From contig CBFHHY010000014.1 of NCBI GenBank assembly GCA_965655795.1, forward strand, positions 1 through 27,291: a stretch of DNA of 27,291 nt. The letters run 5' to 3'. How positions within the stretch are numbered: position 1 is the first letter of the stretch; each line of letters starts with the position of its first letter. Below, piece after piece: positions 8,701-16,141 of the stretch. A model generated the notes under the pieces. The model was given only the letters and a program-made list of their open reading frames with translations. It was not told the DNA's origin and did no database searches. The stretch comes from TMED14 sp002167805 (GTDB lineage: Bacteria; Bacteroidota; Bacteroidia; Flavobacteriales; Schleiferiaceae). The translations under genes and the position numbers were made by a program.

Positions 8701-11700
8701 CCACAAGAATCCTGAACATAGAAGTCGTAGAAGGTATTGGCAGTTAATCCCGATACCGTATATGGTGAAGTTACAGCACTCACTGTGGTTCCTGCAACAC
8801 CGGTTCCAGAGTAGAAACCTTGTGGTCCCCACATAATCGTTGAACCTAATGCTGATGTGCCGACAGTAGTCCATGCTAAATCAACACTGGATGCTGTCAT
8901 TCCTGTGGATGTCAGAGTAGGATCTGGACATGTCGGTATAAAGTCAACAGCGAAGTTGTCAATAAACACATCTGGACCATATCCTGATGCTCCATAGAAT
9001 TCAAATACCGCGTCATGACCCACGTATGAAGTATCGAGATATACACTTTCGTTGACAAAAGTTCCCGGAGTGGAAATGGTAGCTCCTGGTGATCCAAAAG
9101 CCTGACCGTTTAAGTAAACCAGGGTGTCCCAATTAGAGCTCGTCGATTTTCGAACCCTTAGAGCTAATTGATCATTATAGGATGTATAATATTGATTTGA
9201 ATGCGCCCAATCAAAACTTACAGTCGCAGCACTTGAAATAGTTACTGGCTGACTTTCAGCAATCGCTGTAATACCTGAAGGCCAACTCCAATAATCATAA
9301 TGAATCATAGTATTTCCCTGAGTCGTATACCTTCCCGCTACATTGGTTCCGTTGTCAAGGTCCCAACAAGCTAAAGGCGTTGTTGCAGTCCAACTCTGGA
9401 AATCCTCAGAATAAGGCATTGAAGCCGGAGTACACGGAGTACAGAATGTTACTGGACCAACCCAAGGAGAACCCGCAGTTCCACAAATTGACTGAACATA
9501 AACATCATAACATGTTGCAGAAGCTAAAGTCGTGAAAGTATATGTAGTATCACTAGTCGTTACTCCTACCCCAGTTCCAGGAGTAAATCCTGCTGGACCC
9601 CAAGCAATACGCGTGGGGTTGGCAGTATCAGCTACACTCCAATTCAGCGTAACACCTGTTGTATTCACACCAGAGGCCGTCAAGAAGCTCGGACCCGAGC
9701 AGAGAACATTTTGAACGGAAACATCGTCAATACTTATGTCACCTGTGAATGATGAACCTTTTTGTGTTCTCAGGGCTATGACGATAGTATCGCCTGCATA
9801 ACTTGCAAGATTAGTTATGTGAGTACTCCATGGAGCTGCCTGGCTTGATTGCTGCTGTCCCATAAGGGAATCAATAGCCGAGAATGTTAAGCCATTATCT
9901 GTAGACACGTCAACCCATAACCCTGTTATTGAAGCCCCGAACATATGGTATTTAAATGATAATTCTGGATTTGTTACTGCGCTAAGATCCAATGTACTAA
10001 GCTTCAATAAGGCGGTAGAACCCGCAGATCCAAAAGATGATTCTGTGTAGAGATAGTTACTTCCACTACTCGCAGACAATGGACCCGTATTTGACGAAGG
10101 TGTTCCTCCGGTTCTTACAAGCCATGCAAAATTTGAGTACGTTGTTGGAGCCCTAGACCAGCATGGGTCTAATACATCTCCCGCGTATCCTGAAGTCAAC
10201 GCAGTCCAGTTTGAACCATCAAAATTTTCGATCAATCCTGATGTTGGAGTTACTGGAAAAGGAAGACATGGAGTTGTGAAACTTAATGGGCCATACCAGT
10301 TAGAATAACCATTACCTGAAGCAACACAATTTGCCCTAATGTAAACATCATATGTAGTTGATGCAGCAAGACCTGAAAGGGTTGCACTGGTAGAAGTTGC
10401 AGATACGGTAGATCCTGTACCTTGAGTAAACCCTGTTAATCCCCACTCCAATTCATATGCAGAGGAAGCAGATCCAATCCATGAAGCAGAGGCGCTTGTC
10501 GCACCTGGAGCAACAGTTAATGCCGAAGGCGTTGGACATGCAGGTGGCACAAACTCGTCTGCTCCCCTATCCGGTGCGGTAGTTGAACGTGTGTCACCAT
10601 CCAAGTCGACGGTAATAGAAGACATTGGCTGCGCATTGTTACTTGCTGCCAAGCCCTCAACATGCCAATCTTCTGCATTCGTAAACTGAGCATCACCCTC
10701 TGAAGATGTTGTATCTCCTGATGCTGTCTGGTAAGCAGCAAAAGATGCAAGATTTGTCGTTCCATAATAGTATCCCGAGAGACCCGAAGCTGGAGTATAG
10801 AACAGATTATTTTCTGAGGTTATATAGCTCGATGCAAAACTTGAACTAACATAAAAATATGCTGGATATCCTTGTACTTCGTTGTGAAAAATATTGTTCT
10901 TGATCAAAATCCCTGGAGTCGGATATGATGAACTTGTTGAGGCACTCGTATATATTCCTCTATTAGTTGCATAAGCCGAACCGGTTCTTACCGTATTGTG
11001 AGCAACCAACATATGACTTGGGTGATAAATGTACATACCGTAGTTATATGATGATCCCGAGTTCTTGAATACAATCGCATTGTTATAAATAGATGTGGGG
11101 TCAGAAGCTACACCATATGCATAGTAGGCGTAAATTCCATATCCGTAATTTAAATAGATGTCATTATCATGAATCGTTATTTTACCAGGAGTAGTATTTC
11201 CTGACCATCCATACACTCGAGCACCGTAACCAAAAGAGGTCGCAGATGCACTTTGGTGAATCTTATTGTTTGAAATATCTACAGAGATACAATAATTGGG
11301 GGCTACTCCGTAACCATAACGGAAGCCATTAATATCGTTATTTCTAAACACAAAATTTGTAGAAAGATTTGAACTTGAACTGTTCAAATAAACTCCATAG
11401 GATCCATCATTAAACGTACTATTTTCAATGAATAAAGAATCATATTTTACACCTGTTGCATACCAATGGGCCCAAAATGTAGAATTTGAAGTACCTGCAT
11501 CTCCATTAAAAACGCAGTTATTAACTGTTATGGCGTTATTGGAAGTACCTATCATAGTCACCAAACGACCATAAGTTGTTCCACTCGTTTCTATCGTTAA
11601 ACCATCAATCTTTACATAATTGGCGTTGTTAAAGGCCAATGTAAAGTTCGCGGTTGCCGCTGATGATGTTGGAGCAAATGTAATTATTGGGTTTGTCGTA

Positions 11701-11987
11701 TTTGTCGGATCACTTTCAAAAGAGATCGTATTTGTCGCCGAGGCCCCAGTATATGCCCCCAGGGATACCTGTTCAGTATATGTTCCCTGCTTGACATAAA
11801 ATGTTACCGCACCATTTACTCCACTGGTTGAGAGAGCAGAAGTTGCAGCTGAAAAGCTTGTATAATTATTGGTTCCTGTTCCATTAGGATCTATTGTGTA
11901 AGAGCCACTTAGCTGAGCAAATGAGGTCAATGACAACATTATCATTGCAAGGAATGAAAGGAAAAGAGAAGTAGTACGTTTCTTCAT
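5760..11987 (-). CDS. Giant T9SS-secreted multidomain surface protein (beta-helix, FN3, MAM-like, PKD)
   Basis: About 2075 residues from ATG 11987, chosen because MKKRTTSLFLSFLAMIMLSL begins a normal signal peptide; an in-frame ATG at 12032 would add 15 residues. Approximate order: signal peptide 1-25; right-handed parallel beta-helix 26-483; fibronectin III 484-572; MAM/jelly-roll-like module 573-763; FN3 764-853; second jelly-roll-like module 854-1018; FN3 1019-1113; second beta-helix 1114-1551; CARDB-like domain to about 1666; Ig-like segment to about 1726; a Gly/Ser/Thr-rich beta region; PKD domain about 1900-1980; and a T9SS type A sorting domain (VFPNPSNGQLAV to the end). Both beta-helix cassettes begin with LSG(S/T)YTIDP and end with DGDTRSTT.PD.GADE, showing an internal duplication. 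It is probably exported and attached to the surface or released. Adhesion or glycan contact is a guess; no catalytic motif is seen. Confidence 0.9.
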   Translation of the reverse strand: MKKRTTSLFLSFLAMIMLSLTSFAQLSGSYTIDPNGTGTNNYTSFSAATSALSTSGVNGAVTFYVKQGTYTEQVSLGAYTGASATNTISFESDPTNTTNPIITFAPTSSAATANFTLAFNNANYVKIDGLTIETSGTTYGRLVTMIGTSNNAITVNNCVFNGDAGTSNSTFWAHWYATGVKYDSLFIENSTFNDGSYGVYLNSSSSNLSTNFVFRNNDINGFRYGYGVAPNYCISVDISNNKIHQSASATSFGYGARVYGWSGNTTPGKITIHDNDIYLNYGYGIYAYYAYGVASDPTSIYNNAIVFKNSGSSYNYGMYIYHPSHMLVAHNTVRTGSAYATNRGIYTSASTSSSYPTPGILIKNNIFHNEVQGYPAYFYVSSSFASSYITSENNLFYTPASGLSGYYYGTTNLASFAAYQTASGDTTSSEGDAQFTNAEDWHVEGLAASNNAQPMSSITVDLDGDTRSTTAPDRGADEFVPPACPTPSALTVAPGATSASASWIGSASSAYELEWGLTGFTQGTGSTVSATSTSATLSGLAASTTYDVYIRANCVASGNGYSNWYGPLSFTTPCLPFPVTPTSGLIENFDGSNWTALTSGYAGDVLDPCWSRAPTTYSNFAWLVRTGGTPSSNTGPLSASSGSNYLYTESSFGSAGSTALLKLSTLDLSAVTNPELSFKYHMFGASITGLWVDVSTDNGLTFSAIDSLMGQQQSSQAAPWSTHITNLASYAGDTIVIALRTQKGSSFTGDISIDDVSVQNVLCSGPSFLTASGVNTTGVTLNWSVADTANPTRIAWGPAGFTPGTGVGVTTSDTTYTFTTLASATCYDVYVQSICGTAGSPWVGPVTFCTPCTPASMPYSEDFQSWTATTPLACWDLDNGTNVAGRYTTQGNTMIHYDYWSWPSGITAIAESQPVTISSAATVSFDWAHSNQYYTSYNDQLALRVRKSTSSNWDTLVYLNGQAFGSPGATISTPGTFVNESVYLDTSYVGHDAVFEFYGASGYGPDVFIDNFAVDFIPTCPDPTLTSTGMTASSVDLAWTTVGTSALGSTIMWGPQGFYSGTGVAGTTVSAVTSPYTVSGLTANTFYDFYVQDSCGLSGNSGLVGPVTVKTSCLTTLSGTYTIDPSGTGANNFASMDSAMQFLGACGISGPVTFNVAAGSYTGTIDLSDIVGGDSTNNVTINGPSAGVASLTAQTGSSGVAIFDGTSYVTINGMTLVNPVGQGIIFTGGAHHITLHDNVIIGDTTGTGSSAAVTATNSLTSPTSYGDNASHLTITDNHIKGGYYGLVLNGQSTTNKISDFVIHGNVLTKQYFYGIRAYYVENVSIKGNSVTDNRASGGYGVMCYYTNDFVIEDNYLPAKTYGLYLYYPNVYSSSGTGYVPSSNSRVVNNMVTGGTYGAYNYSPRYIDYYHNTFRGNSYGAYFGQTTLTGASQTNLDIRNNIFVGGSNYAFYALGTAPPSLTMDYNVYNSGGSNIANFYGTVHATLAAWKTASSSYNANSDDGPVNFMSNDDLHLITGANNIGTPIAGVTTDIDGDTRSTTNPDIGADEYSPIQTDALNDKIVGANGGCGDSTTMLYTVFQNFGLDTITSLPVELLITDASGAVTTLNATYTGSVLPMAYDTLLMGTLNTYAGGTYDFKSYTQLTNDGRANNDTIMIMGSEYLPYEPVVHGMVDTVCPSQDSVILTAVNVPGTTYGWYGSDTSSTILATGDSLTVSTAGQTSYFVGYLNTADSLAGPIPGGNGSAGNMFNVINTSGAPLSITGFAQGPGSGNSSQSNVTVQVYYSPGDYTTQPTSSWVAAGSAVTNLTSSASTGYVPVAVTIPAGATYGFYVGLTSGSVQYTNGTGTPGVSTWFSNNDMTVTEGLGGSYPNPTFSPRCWNGTIYYGAAGCSNLRAEVEFAVNTDSALAVGTGVETDPLTGTFDFDATGSVGNSYTWYFGDSLGTVGSGMMTQHVYGAAGIYTVSLVVMDTVCGSMDSISFQVTSTVSIDENGLDQAVRVFPNPSNGQLAVQIHGVTSFEGSLEIINGVGKVLVKEVVSKQEGRFELPLDLRQLPKGVYTLRLSGEEGMKNIRVVLQ

Positions 11988-12184
11988 CAGTTTAGGTGAT
12001 TTTGGATTAAAAAAATTGTGTTTAACCAACAATTTAGCAATTTTCTGTTAAAATCAGCACTATTGTTGATTTTTTTTATAAAAAACTTAAAAAAAACATC
12101 GAATTCTTAATTTATTTTAATTCATCAAATCCGTAGGATGATGAGCGAATTGAAAAATTCGAGACACATTTAAAATTATTGAAG
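11988..12184. other. AT-rich gap between the giant gene and tRNA-Pro(TGG)
   Basis: This non-coding gap is very AT-rich, with runs of T and A around 12070-12095. It must hold the promoter of the giant minus-strand gene, but no full TAnnTTTG match is evident at a convincing distance. No RNA fold or repeat is recognised. Confidence 0.5.
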
Positions 12185-12192
12185 TATTTTCG
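12185..12192 (+). promoter_or_regulatory. Possible -7 box of tRNA-Pro(TGG)
   Basis: TATTTTCG differs from TAnnTTTG at one position and lies 39 bases before the mature tRNA 5' end, so a 5' leader of about 30 bases would be removed by RNase P. This is a weak call. Confidence 0.35.
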
Positions 12193-12231
12193 CGGCCTCA
12201 ATGATGGAGTAAACTTCATCGAAATCAGAAT

Positions 12232-12304
12232 CGGGAAGTGGCGCAGGTGGTAGCGCACCTGGTTTGGGACCAGGGGGTCGCAGGTTCAAATCCTGTCTTC
12301 CCGA
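12232..12304 (+). tRNA. tRNA-Pro (anticodon TGG)
   Basis: It forms a full cloverleaf with acceptor CGGGAAG/CTTCCCG, a D-arm around GCGCAGGTGGTAGCGC, anticodon stem CCTGG/CCAGG and loop TTTGGGA, giving anticodon TGG. The T-arm contains GGTTCAAATCC. The discriminator is A and CCA is not encoded. The T-arm and variable region nearly match those of tRNA-Pro(GGG) at 1808-1880, as expected for isoacceptors. Confidence 0.95.
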
Positions 12305-12305
12305 C

Positions 12306-12333
12306 AAAGCCCCGCAAGATTTGCGGGGCTTTT
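12306..12333 (+). terminator. Intrinsic terminator of tRNA-Pro(TGG)
   Basis: A perfect 12-base-pair stem (AAAGCCCCGCAA with TTGCGGGGCTTT) with loop GAT begins 2 bases after the tRNA and ends in four T. Confidence 0.85.
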
Positions 12334-12445
12334 CCATTCTTTTATACCATTTATCTTCTAGAATTTCTAAGTTTTGGAGCTATATTTCAACTTGTAAATA
12401 CACATCAGCTCCAGTTAAAAACCTATGAAAATTCCCTAAAAAGTC

Positions 12446-13882
12446 ATGATTACCAAAAAAAGAATCGGTCTGATTTTAGGGCCTTTGTCCTTTTTACTGA
12501 TCCAACTCTTCATTGAACCTGAGGGTCTCAGTTCAGAAGGGAACAGCGTTTTGGCGATAACTTCATGGATTGCAATTTGGTGGATTAGCGAAGCTATCCC
12601 CATCGAAGCCACCTCTCTCCTACCCATAATTCTTTTCCCTCTGCTAGGTGTGTTAGGCCTAAAAGAGACAGGGGCTGCATACGGTCATAAATTTATTTTT
12701 CTATTTATTGGAGGATTTATTCTTGCCATTGCCATTGAGAAGTGGCAACTGCATAAAAGAATTGCGTTGAACCTTCTTAAAGCGGTAGGCACCAGTTTAT
12801 CCAATATTATGATGGGATTTATGTTGAGCACAGCAATGCTTTCCATGTGGATTTCAAACACGGCTACAACGGTAATGATGCTGCCAATTGGCATGGCAGT
12901 TATTTCTCAGCTCAAGAGTAAAATGGACTTAAATAATTCTCAATTTGGCAAAGCCCTAATGTTATCAATTGCCTACAGCGCTTCAATCGGAGGAATGGCT
13001 ACTTTAATAGGGACTCCGCCAAACCTAATCTTTGCTGGAATCGTTCAAGAGCTTTATGATATCGAGATTACCTTTTTCCAATGGTTTTCTTTTGGAATCC
13101 CCATATCCTTTGGATTACTTTTTATTTGCTGGTTTTATCTATCAAGGTTTGCTTTTCCCCTAAAGGGAATTGTTTTTCCAGGAGGAAAAGAAATAATAAA
13201 TAAGCAACTTGATGAATTGGGCACTATGAGTCGAGAAGAGAAATTAGTCCTGTTTGTCTTTATTGTCACCGCTTTATCTTGGATTTCCAGATCATTTTTT
13301 TTAACTCAATTAATATCAGCCATAGATGACACTATCATAGCTATGATTGCAGCCATCATCCTTTTCATTCTGCCCTCTAGAGAAAAAGGTAAAGCTCTTC
13401 TTGATTGGCAAGATGCCGTTAAACTTCCTTGGGGAATATTGATTCTTTTCGGCGGAGGGATTTCTATTGCTATTGCTTTTGAAACAAGCGGTCTAGCCTT
13501 TTGGCTTGGCAACCAACTTGGGGGCCTTGCGGGGATTAATCTGTTTCTAATGATTTTAGTTACCATAACGGCGGTAAATTTCTTGACGGAGATTACTTCA
13601 AATCTTGCCACTACTGCGATTTTATTGCCGGTGCTCGCAACTTTATCCTTGGTTATGGGAACTCACCCTTACATTCTTCTCGTTTCTGCAACCCTTGCAG
13701 CATCATGTGCATTTATGCTTCCTGTAGCCACGGCGCCAAATGCCCTTGTTTTTGGAAGCGGAATGATAAAGATGCGAGACATGATATCAAAAGGGATTTG
13801 GCTCAACATAATATCAATAGTCATTTTAACTCTGACCATCTATTTTCTTTTGCCCTTAATCTGGAGTTTTCCAAAAATTTAA
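12446..13882 (+). CDS. SLC13/DASS-family sodium:anion (dicarboxylate or sulfate) symporter
   Basis: This 478-residue inner-membrane protein is hydrophobic throughout, with about 11-12 membrane segments. Both hallmark Ser-Asn-Thr/Ala sodium and substrate sites are present: SNTATTVMMLPIG (S137-N138-T139) and its pseudo-symmetric partner TSNLATTAILLP (S385-N386). GTPPNLIFAG after the first site is also typical. The family moves succinate, malate, citrate or sulfate with sodium, and the substrate cannot be decided from sequence. Length is typical. It is transcribed alone; tRNA-Arg converges on it from the right. The start ATG at 12446 places the first membrane segment immediately after the basic MITKKR, with no better upstream start. 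Confidence 0.9.
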   Translation: MITKKRIGLILGPLSFLLIQLFIEPEGLSSEGNSVLAITSWIAIWWISEAIPIEATSLLPIILFPLLGVLGLKETGAAYGHKFIFLFIGGFILAIAIEKWQLHKRIALNLLKAVGTSLSNIMMGFMLSTAMLSMWISNTATTVMMLPIGMAVISQLKSKMDLNNSQFGKALMLSIAYSASIGGMATLIGTPPNLIFAGIVQELYDIEITFFQWFSFGIPISFGLLFICWFYLSRFAFPLKGIVFPGGKEIINKQLDELGTMSREEKLVLFVFIVTALSWISRSFFLTQLISAIDDTIIAMIAAIILFILPSREKGKALLDWQDAVKLPWGILILFGGGISIAIAFETSGLAFWLGNQLGGLAGINLFLMILVTITAVNFLTEITSNLATTAILLPVLATLSLVMGTHPYILLVSATLAASCAFMLPVATAPNALVFGSGMIKMRDMISKGIWLNIISIVILTLTIYFLLPLIWSFPKI

Positions 13883-13937
13883 GCCCACCAATATTATTCC
13901 TTCAACCCTAATTTATTTGGAGGGTGAAGATCCACTG

Positions 13938-13976
13938 AAAAAAAATAGAGCCGCATCTTTATGATGCAGCTCTATC
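13938..13976 (-). terminator. Intrinsic terminator of tRNA-Arg(TCT)
   Basis: On the minus strand an approximately 14-base-pair stem (ATAGAGCTGCATC with GATGCGGCTCTAT, one G-U pair) with a short loop is followed by a run of T. It lies immediately downstream of tRNA-Arg. The convergent symporter gene ends at 13882, so the hairpin may also limit transcription from that side. Confidence 0.85.
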
Positions 13977-13981
13977 CTTTG

Positions 13982-14055
13982 TGATTCCGGCGCGATTCGA
14001 ACGCGCGACCGTCTGCTTAGAAGGCAGATGCTCTATCCAGCTGAGCTACGGAACC
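13982..14055 (-). tRNA. tRNA-Arg (anticodon TCT)
   Basis: Minus-strand cloverleaf: acceptor GGTTCCG with CGGAATC (one G-U pair), D-arm GCTCAGCTGGATAGAGC, anticodon stem TCTGC/GCAGA with loop CTTCTAA, giving anticodon TCT (arginine, AGA). The T-arm is GCGCGTTCGAATCGCGC. The discriminator is A and CCA is not encoded. It has its own promoter box and terminator. Confidence 0.95.
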
Positions 14056-14062
14056 AAGGGCG

Positions 14063-14070
14063 CAAAAGTA
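14063..14070 (-). promoter_or_regulatory. -7 promoter box of tRNA-Arg(TCT)
   Basis: TACTTTTG on the minus strand is a full TAnnTTTG match ending 7 bases before the tRNA 5' end, so transcription would start at or very near the mature end. Confidence 0.65.
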
Positions 14071-14139
14071 ATATTAAATTTCATGATTAGGTGGAAAGAT
14101 TTATAATCTCATCAAAAGTTTTTGAAACTGCCTAAGCTA

Positions 14140-14691
14140 TTAGGATGAAAATAATAAAAGGCTCCATATAGCACCGACAAAAACAGTTATTAAAGATGCA
14201 ATCACCCAGTCAGCTGCCGATGATCTTTTTTTCTTCTCAACCTCTAATTCCTCGCCTTTTTTACTCAAGTCAGCAATTCGCTCTCGAATTTTATCAAAAT
14301 CGAAGGCGTCAGGAATCTCACGAACTTTTGATTTAACAATAAATCGTCCATTCTTAAATTCATATTCAAATATTTTTTGGAAGTTTTTTCTTCTTGGGCA
14401 TAACTGCAAGATCTCACCTTCACCTTGTAATTGAATTAAAGGTATGTCTATGTGATAGATGATAAGCTCTTTTTCAACATAAGATTTACAAACAATAGGT
14501 AAGGCAGAATCTGCACCACTATGAGCAAAAGCAAGGTCCAAACAGTCACTGTCCTCAAGATTGGTGACCAGCCAGAGCATATTTGAGGCATAATCTACCT
14601 CAAAGTATATCCCTTTGTACTCATTATTCTCTTGGGACCAGAGGGTAAGACCTAAGATTTGAAAGCAAATAAATAAAAAAGTTTTTTTCAC
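14140..14691 (-). CDS. Unknown exported protein with C-terminal membrane anchor
   Basis: I do not recognise this 183-residue protein. It starts with GTG at 14691 and a signal peptide (MKKTFLFICFQILGLTLWSQ). Residues about 22-120 are a soluble beta-rich region with three cysteines (SDCLDLAF, IVCKSYV, LQLCPRR). An acidic/basic helical stretch (about 125-157, FDKIRERIADLSKKGEELEV then EKKKRSS) looks like a short coiled coil. The last 25 residues (ADWVIASLITVFVGAIWSLL) form one membrane helix. The likely topology is a periplasmic domain held by a C-terminal helix in the inner membrane. It is divergent from the DUF5683/dapB operon, with a 176-base gap. No function is proposed. Confidence 0.65.
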   Translation of the reverse strand: MKKTFLFICFQILGLTLWSQENNEYKGIYFEVDYASNMLWLVTNLEDSDCLDLAFAHSGADSALPIVCKSYVEKELIIYHIDIPLIQLQGEGEILQLCPRRKNFQKIFEYEFKNGRFIVKSKVREIPDAFDFDKIRERIADLSKKGEELEVEKKKRSSAADWVIASLITVFVGAIWSLLLFSS

Positions 14692-14851
14692 CGATTAACT
14701 ATCTTGTTGATTTCCTTAAAATTACATTTTTTTCCTTTTTCGATATCAACGAGCAGGATTTTTAGTTAAATCTATATTTTCATTTTTAATCTAACTCAGG
14801 TATGAAATTATGAAATCATATTATTTCTATCAATGTTTTCTGTAAAGACGG

Positions 14852-14859
14852 TACTTTTG
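14852..14859 (+). promoter_or_regulatory. -7 promoter box of the DUF5683-dapB operon
   Basis: TACTTTTG is a full TAnnTTTG match ending 8 bases before the ATG at 14868. It predicts a leader of only a few bases and argues against the upstream in-frame TTG at 14862 as start codon. Confidence 0.6.
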
Positions 14860-14867
14860 TTTTGAAA

Positions 14868-15455
14868 ATGGTTGAGAACCTCAAATACATGCTGTTAATC
14901 TTATGCCTCTTTGTAGTTGACATAAACATAAATGCTCAGACAATTGTAGAGCAAGAAATCAAGCCAGTTGAGGGAAGTCCTATAAGTAGTGGTATTGAGG
15001 AAAAGACCAAAGCCTACAGATCCCAACCGCAAAAAGCGTTTACAGCTTCATTATTACTTCCTGGCCTTGGTCAGGCATTAAACAAGCAAGCATGGAAATC
15101 CCCCATCGCTTTAGGAGCCATCTGCGGATCTGGTTACTTATTGTGGCAGAATCAAAATTATGTTTCAAGATTGAAAGATGCTATAGAAATTCGATTTGAA
15201 GTCCCTGGGGAAACTGATGAGTTTAGTGGTATTTTTAGTGATAGCCAGCTTTTTTCCCTAGAAAATGAATACACCAGACTAAGAGATTATAGTTTTTTGG
15301 CATTGATAGGAATTCACTTACTTCAATGTATAGATGCATATGCCGCCGGATTTCTAGTTGATTTTGATGTTAGTGACGACCTTAATCTGTCAGCATCATA
15401 TAGCTCCATTCCAGAAGCTCCAATAGGAGCAAAAATATCATTATCATGGCGTTAA
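14868..15455 (+). CDS. DUF5683 membrane protein
   Basis: About 195 residues from ATG 14868; an in-frame TTG at 14862 is probably upstream of the transcription start and is rejected. The N-terminus is a signal peptide or anchor (VENLKYMLLILCLFVVDINI, then NAQ). The core is typical of DUF5683: KAFTASLLLPGLGQALNKQ, then a hydrophobic segment ALGAICGSGYLLW, a charged region and a second hydrophobic segment (FLALIGIHLLQCIDAYAAGF) near residue 155. The biochemical role of the family is unknown. In Bacteroidota it commonly precedes dapB, as here. Its stop overlaps the dapB start by 10 bases, implying translational coupling. Confidence 0.85.
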   Translation: MVENLKYMLLILCLFVVDININAQTIVEQEIKPVEGSPISSGIEEKTKAYRSQPQKAFTASLLLPGLGQALNKQAWKSPIALGAICGSGYLLWQNQNYVSRLKDAIEIRFEVPGETDEFSGIFSDSQLFSLENEYTRLRDYSFLALIGIHLLQCIDAYAAGFLVDFDVSDDLNLSASYSSIPEAPIGAKISLSWR

Positions 15456-16138
15456 AGATTGCAATAATAGGATATGGAAAAATGGGGCAAATGATTGAGG
15501 TCATTGCTCGAGAAAGAAAACATTCAATCATTGCTCGATTGGATAAAGGATGGGACGCAGATCAACTTAAAGGTGCAGATGTAGCCATAGAATTCACAGA
15601 ACCCAATTCTGCTGTAGAAAATATATCCAAAGCTCTTAGATCCAATATACCTGTTGTCACAGGCACGACAGGATGGTACAGCCATATAAATAGTATCAAG
15701 GATCTAACTGTAAATACAGGACTTGTATATGCTTCAAATTTCTCTCTTGGAGTAAATGTTTTTTTTGAGGTGAACAAGAAATTATCAAAATTACTTGCTA
15801 ATCGAGAAGAATATAAAGCCTCGATTAAAGAAACACATCACGCAAATAAAAAAGATATTCCCAGCGGCACGGCAATTACTCTGGCTGAACAGCTCATCGA
15901 AAATACCTCATTAACCGACTGGAGCATCAAGGATGAAAATCAAAAAATAAAAATCGAATCGAAGCGCGAGAAAGAAGTTTGCGGTGATCATTCAGTTACC
16001 TATAAATCTGAAATAGATAAAATAACCATTTCTCATTCAGCATTTAATAGAAAAGGTTTTGCCCTGGGAGCTATTATCGCAGCAGAAAAAATTCAAGGAA
16101 AAACTGGAATTCATCCGTTCAACTCTCTACTGTTTTAG
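15446..16138 (+). CDS. dapB: 4-hydroxy-tetrahydrodipicolinate reductase
   Basis: This cytoplasmic enzyme of the diaminopimelate/lysine pathway reduces 4-hydroxy-tetrahydrodipicolinate with NAD(P)H, supplying lysine and the peptidoglycan cross-linking residue. The N-terminal Rossmann motif GYGKMG is at 9-14. VTGTTGWY and ASNFSLGVNVFFEV follow. The family signature ETHHANKKDIPSGTA carries the catalytic histidine pair, lysine and the substrate-binding SGT. At 230 residues it is shorter than the E. coli enzyme (about 270), which is normal for Bacteroidota. It overlaps DUF5683 by 10 bases and is 3 bases from the next gene, so the three form one operon. Confidence 0.96.
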   Translation: MALKIAIIGYGKMGQMIEVIARERKHSIIARLDKGWDADQLKGADVAIEFTEPNSAVENISKALRSNIPVVTGTTGWYSHINSIKDLTVNTGLVYASNFSLGVNVFFEVNKKLSKLLANREEYKASIKETHHANKKDIPSGTAITLAEQLIENTSLTDWSIKDENQKIKIESKREKEVCGDHSVTYKSEIDKITISHSAFNRKGFALGAIIAAEKIQGKTGIHPFNSLLF

Positions 16139-16141
16139 ATA

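Noticed and set aside
5760..11987. CRISPR-like or short DNA tandem repeats in the giant gene
   Set aside because: Repetition is at the level of protein domains; the DNA copies are diverged and lack regular spacers.
12238..12516. 92-residue open frame starting inside tRNA-Pro(TGG)
   Set aside because: It begins in the tRNA, crosses its terminator and overlaps the symporter start in another frame.
13883..13937. Imperfect hairpin after the symporter gene (CTTCAACCCT with AGGGTGAAG)
   Set aside because: It has a bulge, a loop of about 11 bases and no T-run, so it is not a convincing terminator.
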